Assembly: GCA_910575795.1 (NCBI GenBank)
Contig: CAJTGE010000003.1
Coordinates: forward strand, 167,695 to 231,694
DNA: 64,000 nucleotides
Direction of reading: 5' to 3'
Origin: Clostridiaceae bacterium
Lineage (GTDB): Bacteria > Bacillota > Clostridia > Lachnospirales > Lachnospiraceae
The notes under the pieces were generated by a model. The model did no database searches. It was not told where the DNA came from and saw only the letters and a program-made list of their open reading frames with translations. Shown piece by piece: positions 49,921 through 57,723 of this stretch. The position numbers and the translations under genes were made by a program. Positions within the stretch are counted from its first letter, which is position 1. The number at the start of each line of letters is the position of its first letter.

Positions 49921-51592
49921 CAAACACACTCTGGTGGATGGTGATGTAATCATTTAAGTTGACCGAGAGCATCCCGTCCGGCGTCCATGCGTCCCACACC
50001 TGGGTATATACCACATAGCCTGTGCTGTCCGGGAACCATACCGGCGTGAAATGCACCGTGCGCCCATAGGTGGAAAACTCATTGGGCTGGAAAGTGAACC
50101 TTGCGCTGCGTCCGCTGGAAACGCGCTGCAAAAGCCGCAGGTAGGTCTTATACTGGAATTCCGGAAATACGGAAAAAGCAGTCTGGGGGTTGCTATGGTG
50201 CCCGTCCGGTGAGTTTGTGGATAAAGTGGCCCGCACTTCCGTTTTGACACCGTAGCCGCTTTTCATGTCCTTTCCGTTAGCGGTGGGGACGATATCGTCC
50301 GGCATCAGGGTCATGGCGCCGGTGATGGAAGCGGAGTAACCGGTATAGTCGTACTCCCAGTCTCCCCGGTCTACCCAGTGGCCGTCATCCTCACCATGGC
50401 TGCACCATTGCCAGTCAGGAACCCAGTAACAGCTCCAGACGCCCCAGTTCGCGCTGAGCTTCTGGGGGTTTACAGGGAGAGCCGGAACAGAATACCCGGG
50501 GTTGACATCCGTTGCCAGGGGATCAGGCGGTATCTTTTCATTCAGGTCCACAATCTTTGCCACGAAGGTATCCTGGGCTGTGAACCCTCTGCTTAACGAC
50601 ACCGTGATCGTGATGGTCTGGGGGGTATCGGGCGTATGCCACTTCACCCATACCAGCTGGGAATCATTTGCCGGTATGACAATGTTCCGGACGGTGTAGC
50701 TCCTTCCCATGATATGGAAGGTGACCGTTGCCGGATTGTCCGGGGTCAGCCGGCTGCCTGTACGCAGGCGGATGGCAGTGATCACATCCGTATCCACCCG
50801 GTATTCCACATCCGGTGCCTCGATCTCCCCGCCCGGTTCTTCTGATTCTTCAAACCAGACAATGCCGACACCAAGGGAACTGATGATATCCCCGTTGGAC
50901 TGTATCCCGCGCCTGCCCCCGGTCCAGGCAGGAAAGCCCAGGTCGCTGTACTCCAGGAACAGGGCAAGGGGGAGGTTCTGGAAGGCTACCGAGGGCAGCT
51001 TACTCCGCAGGGAACCACCGGAAAGCTGGTCATAGAGGGCGGCTTCCGTTGCCGTGAAAGCGTATTTTGTCCCATTGAAGGTCACATAGGCAATGGGCTC
51101 CAGCAGGATCTTATACTGCCCGGCCAGCATGTTCTCATAGCTGATCCCGGTGGCATCCGCCACCATCATGCAGGCATATTCCGAACAGAAATAGCGTTTG
51201 ATGGCTTCAATGGAAGCGGGGCGGCTGTTGCTGTTGATAATGGCCGGCATGGAATAAGCCGGCTGCAGGCAGTTATAGGGAACACCGGACTGCAGGGAGA
51301 GGGAAGTTCCGTCTCTATACTGGATCTTGTTCACTTTGCCAAAATGAAGCATTGTGGAGGACTGGCTGCGGTTGGAAAAATCCACCGGCGTACTTACGGC
51401 GGAGCCGGACTGGGCATCCACCACTGTCACCCGCACGCCGTCATTTCCGGGGGACCAGAAGTTGGTGGAGGTGCCCTGGTTCATGTTTCCCCCGCCGCCG
51501 TCAAGGTTGCCCTGCCCGGAAGCAAAAGCCTGTGCCGGACACAGGCAGAGCAGGAGCAAAGCGGCGCAAAGGAGGGCATAAAAGCGTTTCAA
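49895..51592 (-). CDS. large secreted surface protein, 565 aa (TTG start)
   Basis: Signal peptide (FYALLCAALLLLCLCPAQA, cleavage after FA), then a Gly/Asn-rich stretch and beta-rich domains with many aromatic residues, including ANWGVWSCYWVPDWQWCSHG and HWVDRGDWEYDY. No family recognised. It could be a minor pilin or adhesin at the tip of the Tad pilus, encoded with the prepilin peptidase. TTG start after GGAGTGTGATATTGA. Confidence 0.65.
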   Translation of the reverse strand: MKRFYALLCAALLLLCLCPAQAFASGQGNLDGGGGNMNQGTSTNFWSPGNDGVRVTVVDAQSGSAVSTPVDFSNRSQSSTMLHFGKVNKIQYRDGTSLSLQSGVPYNCLQPAYSMPAIINSNSRPASIEAIKRYFCSEYACMMVADATGISYENMLAGQYKILLEPIAYVTFNGTKYAFTATEAALYDQLSGGSLRSKLPSVAFQNLPLALFLEYSDLGFPAWTGGRRGIQSNGDIISSLGVGIVWFEESEEPGGEIEAPDVEYRVDTDVITAIRLRTGSRLTPDNPATVTFHIMGRSYTVRNIVIPANDSQLVWVKWHTPDTPQTITITVSLSRGFTAQDTFVAKIVDLNEKIPPDPLATDVNPGYSVPALPVNPQKLSANWGVWSCYWVPDWQWCSHGEDDGHWVDRGDWEYDYTGYSASITGAMTLMPDDIVPTANGKDMKSGYGVKTEVRATLSTNSPDGHHSNPQTAFSVFPEFQYKTYLRLLQRVSSGRSARFTFQPNEFSTYGRTVHFTPVWFPDSTGYVVYTQVWDAWTPDGMLSVNLNDYITIHQSVFDDWYTNRE

Positions 51593-51664
51593 TCAATATC
51601 ACACTCCAATCTTTTAAGGTACAGAGAACACGTCAACGGCGTGTTTTCTGCAAGCTGAGGCATA

Positions 51665-51696
51665 AAAGAAAACCGCCATTTGGAGGCGGTTTTCCG
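51665..51696 (-). terminator. bidirectional terminator
   Basis: AAAACCGCC and GGCGGTTTT with T-rich sequence on the minus strand, downstream of the DUF6550 gene at 51799 and before the TTG of the secreted-protein gene. Confidence 0.7.
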
Positions 51697-51798
51697 GTTT
51701 CCGTATTCAGTTGTGTATGTAGCTGCTGATACCTGGAAGGGAAACTCATTCAGGCAATCCCTGCAAGCATCATGTGGAACTATTTTCTGAATGGGCTG

Positions 51799-52368
51799 TC
51801 AGTTTCCCATGTTCCCGACCATCTTGCCGGGATCTCCGCTGCTGTCCACAGTGGTCTGGTTGACCTGTCCGGGAACAACCCAGCCGAATACGGGATCGTA
51901 TACAGCTCCGTTTTCATTGGTGGAGCCGGCAGTCGGTGTACTGTCCTTTCCGGTATCTGTGGAGGAAGGGGTTGTTTCCGGTGCCGGGTTCAGAGGGTGC
52001 TCCTCACCGGGGTCTGTGATGACAGTCCTGCCTTCCGGCGGAGGAGGCGGTGTTTCCTCTTTTGTTTCCACAGGAACAAAATCAACAACAATTTCCTGTT
52101 CTGATTCTTCTGCCACCTTCGGGTAGTCTTCCAGCTTGTCCTCTACGCTGTCCTGATTCCGAACGTTGCTGTCTGCATGCTCACAGGAGCCTGCCGTGGC
52201 ATCCGTGGTATCTTTCCATTCCTCCTGGACGGCCTCCGGGGGCTGATCATCCGGCAGGAAGGCGGTCTTTGTATCCCGCCCAACAAGCCAGCAGGCGGCG
52301 AGGATGGCGGTGCAGGAAACAGAAAGGATGGTCACAAAGAACCCTTTGGACTTAAAAACTTTTTTCAT
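51799..52368 (-). CDS. DUF6550-like secreted protein, 189 aa
   Basis: Signal/anchor FVTILSVSCTAILAACWLVG, then an acidic linker and a C-terminus with NENGAVYDPVFGWVVPGQVN and DPGKMVGNMGN, as in the DUF6550 family associated with ICE pilus loci. The middle is Pro/Glu-rich. GGAGATG upstream. Confidence 0.7.
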   Translation of the reverse strand: MKKVFKSKGFFVTILSVSCTAILAACWLVGRDTKTAFLPDDQPPEAVQEEWKDTTDATAGSCEHADSNVRNQDSVEDKLEDYPKVAEESEQEIVVDFVPVETKEETPPPPPEGRTVITDPGEEHPLNPAPETTPSSTDTGKDSTPTAGSTNENGAVYDPVFGWVVPGQVNQTTVDSSGDPGKMVGNMGN

Positions 52369-52469
52369 ATAGCAGTCATCTCCTTTTTTCTTTCTGTATA
52401 TCCTTTACGGTTTTATAGCAAAGTTTTTCAACAAAGATTTCATATTATCGAACATTAGCAATTCAATAA

Positions 52470-52586
52470 TCAGAAGTCGCTTCCTGCTGCACTGCGGCGC
52501 CAGATAAGGCGGAAAGTCAGAAAGCCGGCAAGGGCCGTGAAAAGGGTGGCGAAAATGAATTTTTTGGATGTAAACAGTTTCTTCAT
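52470..52586 (-). CDS. small membrane peptide, 38 aa
   Basis: ATG at 52586 after GGAGCTTACCCCTT. MKKLFTSKKFIFATLFTAL with one hydrophobic span and a basic C-terminus (RLIWRR). Part of the pilus operon; role unknown. Confidence 0.5.
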   Translation of the reverse strand: MKKLFTSKKFIFATLFTALAGFLTFRLIWRRSAAGSDF

Positions 52587-52612
52587 AAGGGGTAAGCTCC
52601 TTTCATAGTTAG

Positions 52613-53128
52613 TTAAAATTTAGTGTTGTGGTAGCCGGTCAGCTCCACGGGCCTGGTGATGGCGGGGTAGGAGTGGCCAAACATGTAGATATAGAACTCA
52701 ATATTGCAGGTGAAGACATACTCAACCCGGTCGCCTGTCACATGGAACGAAAGGCTGATATCCCTTACCCGGTAGTCATCCGTGGAAAGAGGGATCTTGC
52801 TGGCGAGCCCGTCTGTCACCATGTCCTCCAGCATGGCGGTATAATCCCCGCTGGAGTAGAGGGTATTTAAGTATTCGCTGAAGTTGGTCTCCCTCTGGGA
52901 ACGGTAGGTATCCGCATAGATGCTGGCGCTTAAATTGTTCAGCTCCATCTTTGCGCCGTTACGGATGTTGATGCAGGTAATACGGATGGAAGCGTACAGC
53001 AGCAGGAAGGAGACCAGCATCACGATCCCCACCACAAAAAAGCAGGTATAGATAGAAATATCCCCGCGGTCATTCCGGAGGGGATTTCTGTCTGCGCTGT
53101 TTTTCACACGTTGAAACAGTTTCTTCAT
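52613..53128 (-). CDS. TadE-like pseudopilin
   Basis: 171 residues from ATG 53128. Basic leader ending NDRGDISIY, then a hydrophobic helix (TCFFVVGIVMLVSFLLLYA), then an extracellular domain. This is the TadE/TadF pattern of minor pilins. GD instead of the Glu+5 is also seen in two other pilin-like proteins of this locus. Confidence 0.7.
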   Translation of the reverse strand: MKKLFQRVKNSADRNPLRNDRGDISIYTCFFVVGIVMLVSFLLLYASIRITCINIRNGAKMELNNLSASIYADTYRSQRETNFSEYLNTLYSSGDYTAMLEDMVTDGLASKIPLSTDDYRVRDISLSFHVTGDRVEYVFTCNIEFYIYMFGHSYPAITRPVELTGYHNTKF

Positions 53129-53135
53129 ACGCACC

Positions 53136-53624
53136 TCACTTCCAGTAATGTTCACTGACGCCGGCTCCTCTGGAGACGATTGTGATATTTACCAGGTTGA
53201 AGTTCCAGAAGCCTCCCAGCTTTGCCCGGCCTGTGATGGTGATATAAAAGGGAGTGCCCAGCTGGATGGCCCGGCTCATGCCGGACGGGGTAGGCGACTT
53301 GTAGGAGGCGTCAATGGAATAGGAGATATTTTCAGCACCTTCGATCTGGGAACAGAGGAAGTTAAAAAGCTGGTCTGTCTCCCCGTTGATGCCCCCGGAG
53401 AGCTGGATCTGCTTCACCATCTGGTCTGCACAGTGGTCCAGCTCCTGTTTGGTGGAGATGATACTGAACAGGTCCAGGATGAATGCCAGCAGGAGCACTG
53501 CAATGAAAATGAACACCACCGTACTGAAATAGTTGACATCCCCATTCTCACTTTTCAGTATGGCTGCCGGGGCCCTGCCAGGCCTGCGCTTCTGGGGAGA
53601 TGCCCTGCCGGCTGCTTTGGACAT
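53136..53624 (-). CDS. TadE-like pseudopilin
   Basis: 162 residues if ATG 53624 is used; a TTG at 53636 with GGCGGTGG upstream is an alternative. Basic leader (SPQKRRPGRAPAAILKSE) ending NGDVNYF, hydrophobic helix (VVFIFIAVLLLAFILDLF), then an extracellular domain with LGTPFYITITGRAKLGG. Second minor pilin of the Tad locus. Confidence 0.65.
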   Translation of the reverse strand: MSKAAGRASPQKRRPGRAPAAILKSENGDVNYFSTVVFIFIAVLLLAFILDLFSIISTKQELDHCADQMVKQIQLSGGINGETDQLFNFLCSQIEGAENISYSIDASYKSPTPSGMSRAIQLGTPFYITITGRAKLGGFWNFNLVNITIVSRGAGVSEHYWK

Positions 53625-53962
53625 TGTTTGGAACAAAGTAAAACCACCGCCTTTCTGACGAAAACAGCCGTCTCCCTGATGGAAAACGGCTGCTTTACAT
53701 ATTTTTGACTGTACCAAGTATAGCATGGATGTCTTTACGGGGAAAGAGCAGAACTGTGCCAATGTTGTGCCAAAATCATGATATTTCAAGTTTGGGATGT
53801 TCAGATTGACTATATTTTAAAATCACGAGAGCCGACAGCATAACAGGCAACAAAGCAGACCAAAACGGAGGGAGGAAGAAATTTAATGAAAATGCGATAG
53901 AAATATGGGCGTGATTGTGGTAGTATCTTAATTGATTAAATCGTAGCTTATGGAGGTACATT

Positions 53963-54430
53963 ATGAAAATAAAAAAAATGCTTGGTGCAGGAATGCTTGC
54001 TGTTTGTTTAATGACAGGTTGTGCAAATCCTATGGTTGCCATATATGACAATGATATAAAAATAGCAAGTAATACAAATTCATATAACCTTAATAATTAT
54101 GAACAAACAGCAGAGGACGGACATTTTACGGCATGCGTTGAAAAAATGGAGGGTATGGACACCATATGGGCTTTTGACGCAGAGGAAGATAAATCTTTAG
54201 ATATAACATACACAATAAATGTTTCCTCTGGAAAGATGAAACTGGTATTGATAAATCCCAAGGGAGATGTTTCGGTCATTGCTGAATGTGACACCGAAAT
54301 GTCAGAGCCTATTCAAAGTACTTTGAATGTAGAAAGTGGAAACAATAGAATTAAGATAGTTGCGGGCGAGAACACAAAATTTGATATTGAAATTTCTATT
54401 CAGGAGGGAGAATTTAAGGAGTTAGGTTAA
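53963..54430 (+). CDS. lipoprotein, 155 aa
   Basis: Lipobox LMTGC at residues 17-21 after a hydrophobic signal, then a beta-rich domain (MKLVLINPKGDVSVIAE, STLNVESGNNRIKIVAGENT). First plus-strand cargo gene after the pilus operon. GGAGGTAC upstream. Binding partner unknown. Confidence 0.75.
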   Translation: MKIKKMLGAGMLAVCLMTGCANPMVAIYDNDIKIASNTNSYNLNNYEQTAEDGHFTACVEKMEGMDTIWAFDAEEDKSLDITYTINVSSGKMKLVLINPKGDVSVIAECDTEMSEPIQSTLNVESGNNRIKIVAGENTKFDIEISIQEGEFKELG

Positions 54431-54552
54431 ATATTAGAATTACTGTCAACTATTACCACAATCACAACTGAATAAGTAACATAGCGTCAGAGCGTATAGA
54501 AAACACAAGTCTATGCGCTCTATTTTTATTTTTATGTAAAGGAGCAGAGAAT

Positions 54553-54717
54553 ATGGCAGAAACCAAAAATGAGCAACAACCCCACAGTTTCAAACGGAAG
54601 TTGGGAAACACCACTTACATTGTCAAGGTGCATTTCAGTAAAGACACTGATAAAACCTTTAAAGACAAAGTGCAAAAACTGATTATCAATGAGTGCCTTG
54701 AAAAGAAACAGAAATAA
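54553..54717 (+). CDS. TnpW-like transposon protein, 54 aa
   Basis: HSFKRKLGNTTYIVKVHFSK then KDKVQKLIINE is the pattern of TnpW of Tn4451-family transposons. GGAGCAGAGAAT upstream. Neighbouring genes are fragments, so this is a transposon remnant. Confidence 0.65.
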   Translation: MAETKNEQQPHSFKRKLGNTTYIVKVHFSKDTDKTFKDKVQKLIINECLEKKQK

Positions 54718-54764
54718 TCCACATCAACACTTTACAACCATTATCAGACTTTAAGATATTCTAT

Positions 54765-54917
54765 GGTATGGTTGATCATACAGCTCTTAGGGACGTTTAT
54801 CAGAATATGCAGAAGAATTATGTTATTTTGGAGAAAGATTTACTGCCATTTGAATTTGCCACAAGTCAATGGAAGAAGTTACAGGAAGTTTTAAATGATA
54901 TGGAAAACGGAAAATAG
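54765..54917 (+). pseudogene. gene fragment, 3' end
   Basis: In-frame sequence DFKIFYGMVDHTALRDVYQN, QWKKLQEVLNDMENGK ends in TAG. The frame is open further 5' but has no ATG in sensible position, so it looks like the truncated end of a longer gene. Confidence 0.4.
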
Positions 54918-54946
54918 AGATATAGAAAGAGAATTTGGGAGAGAAA

Positions 54947-55297
54947 ATGAAAGGAACTGCTCAATATAATAACAACACTTTATTTTTCTCGCATTATTCT
55001 CGAAATAAAACGATTATTGCCGTGTTATTAAAGGAAAGAAGGAACGACTGGAATGTGCTGGCTGGGTTTCTCTTAGAGCGTGAAAAGGATGTAGTGGATA
55101 TCATGATGACATTGTTTAATGAAGAATATATTTTAAAAACTTATGTGGAAAACAAAGAAAAAGAAGCCTCTGAGAAAACAAAAATAGGATTAGCCCAAAA
55201 ACTGTATAAAAAAGGAAATTCTGTAGGGGATATTGCAGATATCCTGGACACGTCTGTAAAAGAAGTGGAGCAGTGGCTTGGGCTTGTCAGAGTTTAA
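54947..55297 (+). pseudogene. Rpn/PD-(D/E)XK transposase, C-terminal remnant
   Basis: The C-terminal half (NEEYILKTYVENKEKEASEK, KIGLAQKLYKKGNSVGDIA, DTSVKEVEQWLGL) is the end of Rpn-type recombination-promoting nucleases. The N-terminal half does not include the nuclease motif, so it is probably a fragment fused to other sequence. GGAGAGAAA upstream of ATG 54947. Confidence 0.5.
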
Positions 55298-55501
55298 TAG
55301 CATTGTGACCATATGGTTATATAATCCAAAACTGCGGGTCGAATTTGGTTTTATATTTTTGTCCTATAATGTGATAGTTTTTGTTGGATAGTGAACTCCC
55401 TGCAAATTATATTACTGGTATAATGACAAATCCGTGAATTGGTGTTATAGTGATTACAGTTAAGAAAAAAGCGGACCGGATGAGTCCAGAAAGGAAAAAT
55501 C
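55298..55501 (+). other. empty spacer
   Basis: AT-rich sequence with no gene recognised. Confidence 0.4.
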
Positions 55502-55642
55502 ATGGCAACAGTTAATTTCGCTGCGAAGGCTTTCGCATATTATCTGCATAGCGAACATTATGAGGCACTGTTCAGTAAAGAAGAACAGAGTCTGGTTAAA
55601 ATGCGCTCATGTAAGGTAAGAAAAAGGCGAAAAACTGTGTGA
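55502..55642 (+). CDS. small protein, 46 aa
   Basis: ATG at 55502 with AAAGGAAAAATC upstream: MATVNFAAKAFAYYLHSEHY... basic end (KVRKRRKTV). Unknown; first unit of the tRNA cluster region. Confidence 0.45.
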   Translation: MATVNFAAKAFAYYLHSEHYEALFSKEEQSLVKMRSCKVRKRRKTV

Positions 55643-55697
55643 TATTCAGAAGGCAGGACTATAAAAAGCCTGCCGGAAGCAAGACATGGATTTGTGT

Positions 55698-55731
55698 ACC
55701 GCTTATCTTGTATGAGGTAGGCGGTATTTTT
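55698..55731 (+). terminator. terminator before tRNA-Lys
   Basis: TACCGC and GCGGTA arms followed by TTTTTTA. It ends upstream transcription just before the tRNA gene. Confidence 0.6.
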
Positions 55732-55734
55732 TAT

Positions 55735-55858
55735 GCTCCATTAGCTCAGATGGGAGAGCACTCGACTTTTCATCGAATGGCCATGGGTCAGAGGTCTCCA
55801 CTTTGTTCCGGTCCGTGCTAAGCGTGGCCCACCGGACCACAGAACTCCATATGGAGCA
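55735..55858 (+). tRNA. tRNA-Lys-like, T-loop interrupted
   Basis: GCTCCAT/ATGGAGC acceptor (7 bp), D-arm GCTC...GAGC, anticodon arm TCGA-CTTTTCA-TCGA (anticodon TTT if C37 is tolerated; normal would be A37), and T-stem ATGGG/TCCAT. The T-loop is not TTCGAAC but carries an insert of about 50 bases (GGTCT...GGACC), leaving T and GAAC as the loop ends. Confidence 0.6.
55793..55840 (+). repeat. palindromic insert in tRNA-Lys T-loop
   Basis: Shares GGTCT, CCACTT, CCGGTC and a GTGG...CCAC hairpin with the inserts in tRNA-Tyr and tRNA-Ser-like, though it is the most diverged member of the family. Confidence 0.55.
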
Positions 55859-55900
55859 TGACCGCCTGGATATTGATTTTGATAACAGGAGGTGAAAGAC

Positions 55901-56155
55901 ATGGTGAATCTGCCAACCATAGATATGACAGGAACAGGACAGAATATCAACAGGCTGCGGAAGCAGGCAGGTCTGTCTGTAAGGGATCTGCAGGATATTT
56001 TCGATTTTGCCACACCGCAGGCCATATACAAGTGGCAGCAGGGAGTGGCACTGCCGGCCATAGACAATCTGGTAGTGCTGGCGGCGGTCCTGCAGGTACG
56101 AGTGGATGACATTCTGGTTACTGATACGGCAGCGCAGATACAGATCAGCGCATGA
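55901..56155 (+). CDS. XRE-family HTH regulator, 84 aa
   Basis: ATG at 55901 after AGGAGGTGAAAGAC. NINRLRKQAGLSVRDLQDIF, ATPQAIYKWQQGVALPAIDN and LVVLAAVLQVRVDDILVT are the helix-turn-helix of XRE regulators. It lies between tRNA-Lys and tRNA-Glu in the cargo. Confidence 0.8.
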   Translation: MVNLPTIDMTGTGQNINRLRKQAGLSVRDLQDIFDFATPQAIYKWQQGVALPAIDNLVVLAAVLQVRVDDILVTDTAAQIQISA

Positions 56156-56213
56156 AACGGAAAAAGAAATAATAAAACAGAATAAAACAGCAGGCTGACA
56201 ATGCCTGCAGTAA

Positions 56214-56286
56214 GGTCCCCTGGTCTAAAGGTCAGGACACCGGCCTTTCAAGCCGGAGGTATTGGGTTCAAGTCCCATGGGGATCA
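56214..56286 (+). tRNA. tRNA-Glu (TTC)
   Basis: 73 bases, GGTCCCC/GGGGATC acceptor with one G-U pair, anticodon arm CCGGC-CTTTCAA-GCCGG, T-arm intact TTCAAGT. No CCA encoded. Normal structure. Confidence 0.85.
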
Positions 56287-56290
56287 TTAT

Positions 56291-56363
56291 GGCTCCTTAG
56301 TCTAAAGGTTAGGATGCCGGCCTCTCAAGCCGGAGATGATGGGTTCGAGTCCCGCAGGAGCTA
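56291..56363 (+). tRNA. tRNA-Glu (CTC)
   Basis: 73 bases, GGCTCCT/AGGAGCT acceptor, anticodon arm CCGGC-CTCTCAA-GCCGG, T-loop TTCGAGT intact; the T-stem has a mismatch at its base. Close relative of the TTC copy 5 bases upstream. Confidence 0.8.
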
Positions 56364-56365
56364 CT

Positions 56366-56486
56366 GTGGCCATAGGATAGTGGCAGTCCGGCAGATTGTG
56401 GCTCTGCTTACGGGGCGCAAGATGTCCGGGGGACATCTGCTCTGCGCTGACCGAAGCGGAGCGAAGACCGATTCCCCCTGGTCACC
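56366..56486 (+). tRNA. tRNA-His-like (GTG), T-loop interrupted
   Basis: GTGGCCA/TGGTCAC acceptor, D-arm GGA...TCC, anticodon arm GCAGA-TTGTGGC-TCTGC, T-stem GGGG/CCCCC. After the GGGG the T-loop is replaced by an insert of about 56 bases before CGATTCCCCC. The insert is in the opposite orientation to those in tRNA-Tyr and tRNA-Ser-like. Confidence 0.6.
56414..56469 (-). repeat. palindromic insert in tRNA-His, reverse orientation
   Basis: Its reverse complement aligns with the tRNA-Tyr insert along the whole length (GGTCT.CG.TCC.CTTCGGTC.GCGCAG...), including compensating changes in the inner hairpin: AGATGTCC/GGACATCT here against AAACGTCC/GGACGTTT there. Confidence 0.65.
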
Positions 56487-56490
56487 CCAT

Positions 56491-56626
56491 GGATGGGTAT
56501 GCCTAGTGGCGATGGCAGCGGACTGTAAATCCGTCACAAAGAAACACCGCAGGTTCGAGGTCTACGTTCCACTTCGGTCGGCGCAGGACAAACGTCCACT
56601 GGACGTTTTGCGCCCTGCCCCATCCA
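56491..56626 (+). tRNA. tRNA-Tyr-like (GTA), T-loop interrupted
   Basis: GGATGGG/CCCATCC acceptor, D-arm TGCC...GGCA, anticodon arm with CTGTAAA loop (GTA), a variable region of about 14 bases as in bacterial tRNA-Tyr, and a perfect T-stem GCAGG/CCTGC. The T-loop starts TTCGA and then holds an insert of about 57 bases. Everything outside the insert is intact. Confidence 0.6.
56559..56615 (+). repeat. palindromic insert in tRNA-Tyr T-loop
   Basis: GGTCTACG...CTTCGGTCG, then outer stem GCGCA/TGCGC, a 4-base bulge GGAC and an inner stem AAACGTCC/GGACGTTT. The same fold fits the other three inserts. Confidence 0.65.
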
Positions 56627-56632
56627 CTTTCC

Positions 56633-56760
56633 GTTTGCGTGTCCGAGTGGTCTATGGTGTGCCTCTCCGGTCATCGCAAAGCGGATGTTCCCCGGACATC
56701 CTGTGGCCTGATAAGGTGGTGTGTGGCAACACACCGAAGGTTCAAATCCTTCCGCAAATG
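56633..56760 (+). tRNA. class II (Ser-like) tRNA with interrupted anticodon arm
   Basis: GTTTGCG/CGCAAAT acceptor with one G-U, D-arm CCGAGTGGTCTATGG, long variable arm GGTGTGT-GGCA-ACACACC, intact T-arm GAAGG-TTCAAAT-CCTTC. Between TGCC and GGTG the anticodon loop is 51 bases because of an inserted element; the remaining loop 3' part TGATAA suggests GAT as anticodon, which would be odd on a Ser-type body. Identity uncertain. Confidence 0.5.
56665..56708 (+). repeat. palindromic insert in the Ser-like tRNA anticodon loop
   Basis: CTCCGGTCATCGCAAAGCGG then ATGTTCCCCGGACAT and TGTGGCC. Matches the core of the reverse complement of the tRNA-His insert base for base at most positions, with the same bulge (AAGC against GAGC). 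It lacks the outer GGTCT part. Confidence 0.6.
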
Positions 56761-56867
56761 CTATGGAGCTGATGAAAACCCGGTTTCATATTTTATGTTC
56801 TCATACTCGAAAATGGAAATCTTTTGCAACATTTTTGCTCTATATTTTAAATAAACTTAAATCTTAT

Positions 56868-57707
56868 TCAGGATATTTTAGATAGAAGACGCGATATTCT
56901 TTCAGTACAATCAGCTTCTCGTGTTTCTTTCCTGCGCCAGTCATTTGATAACGGAAAATATAAGCCATCCTTTGAATGTCCTCCCATATCCCACTTGCCA
57001 TTTGAATTCAAATTGGATTTTAGCCATTCAACAACAAACTGTAATTGTTTTCCTGCCAGTCCATATTCCGCTATCAGTTCAATGCCCCCTAAATATCTGC
57101 TTGCTTGTTTACTTTCAAAATCTTGTGGAAGATTTCTTATACAATTTTCATAAGTGTAATAAATGCCGTCTGGCTTATTTATAAGATATTTTATAACTGC
57201 TTCTTCTGTTTTGGGATATAAATACCCATTGATGATTGATACACTATAAAACTGCGCAAAATCAATCAGCCTTCCTCCTTCAGGCTTCATTCCTAATACA
57301 TCGCAATATGCTTTCATATACTCCTGGTGATTATATCTACCGTTCCTAAAGGCTGTTGTGACTATTCCAGCCCATTTTTTAGCAATCTCATTTGCATTAT
57401 CATTGTCTGCTGTAAACCGCCTGATCCAGGCAGCAAGCAATAGTGAAGTGAATATATCCCAGTCATGAAGCTTTTCTCTTTTATCTGGTATTTTTTTGAT
57501 TCCTGTTAAGCAATCGTCCATATATGAAACGGCTTTTTTAATACAATTATCCTCGATGGTATATCCTAATATTTCCAATCTTTTCAGAGCTTTTTCAGTA
57601 GTAATGGGAGATTTACTGTCGGTAAAAAGTGTATGAAAATAGCCCCATTTTCCATCTTCATCCTGTAAGGAAATGATTTGCTGTGCCCACCTGGTATCTT
57701 TATGCAT
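56868..57707 (-). CDS. terpene-cyclase/prenyltransferase-like alpha-toroid protein
   Basis: 279 residues. WAQQIISLQDEDGKWGYF and the C-terminal VEWLKSNLNSNGKWDMGG are QW-type repeats of the alpha/alpha-toroid fold; the catalytic aspartate cluster of cyclases is not evident. I have seen this as a conserved Lachnospiraceae hypothetical. AAAGGAGCC upstream. Role unknown. Confidence 0.6.
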   Translation of the reverse strand: MHKDTRWAQQIISLQDEDGKWGYFHTLFTDSKSPITTEKALKRLEILGYTIEDNCIKKAVSYMDDCLTGIKKIPDKREKLHDWDIFTSLLLAAWIRRFTADNDNANEIAKKWAGIVTTAFRNGRYNHQEYMKAYCDVLGMKPEGGRLIDFAQFYSVSIINGYLYPKTEEAVIKYLINKPDGIYYTYENCIRNLPQDFESKQASRYLGGIELIAEYGLAGKQLQFVVEWLKSNLNSNGKWDMGGHSKDGLYFPLSNDWRRKETREADCTERISRLLSKIS

Positions 57708-57723
57708 AGTTTGGCTCCTTTAT

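Noticed and set aside
56314..56772. 152-residue frame across the tRNA cluster
   Set aside because: It runs through five tRNA genes and has no coding signature.
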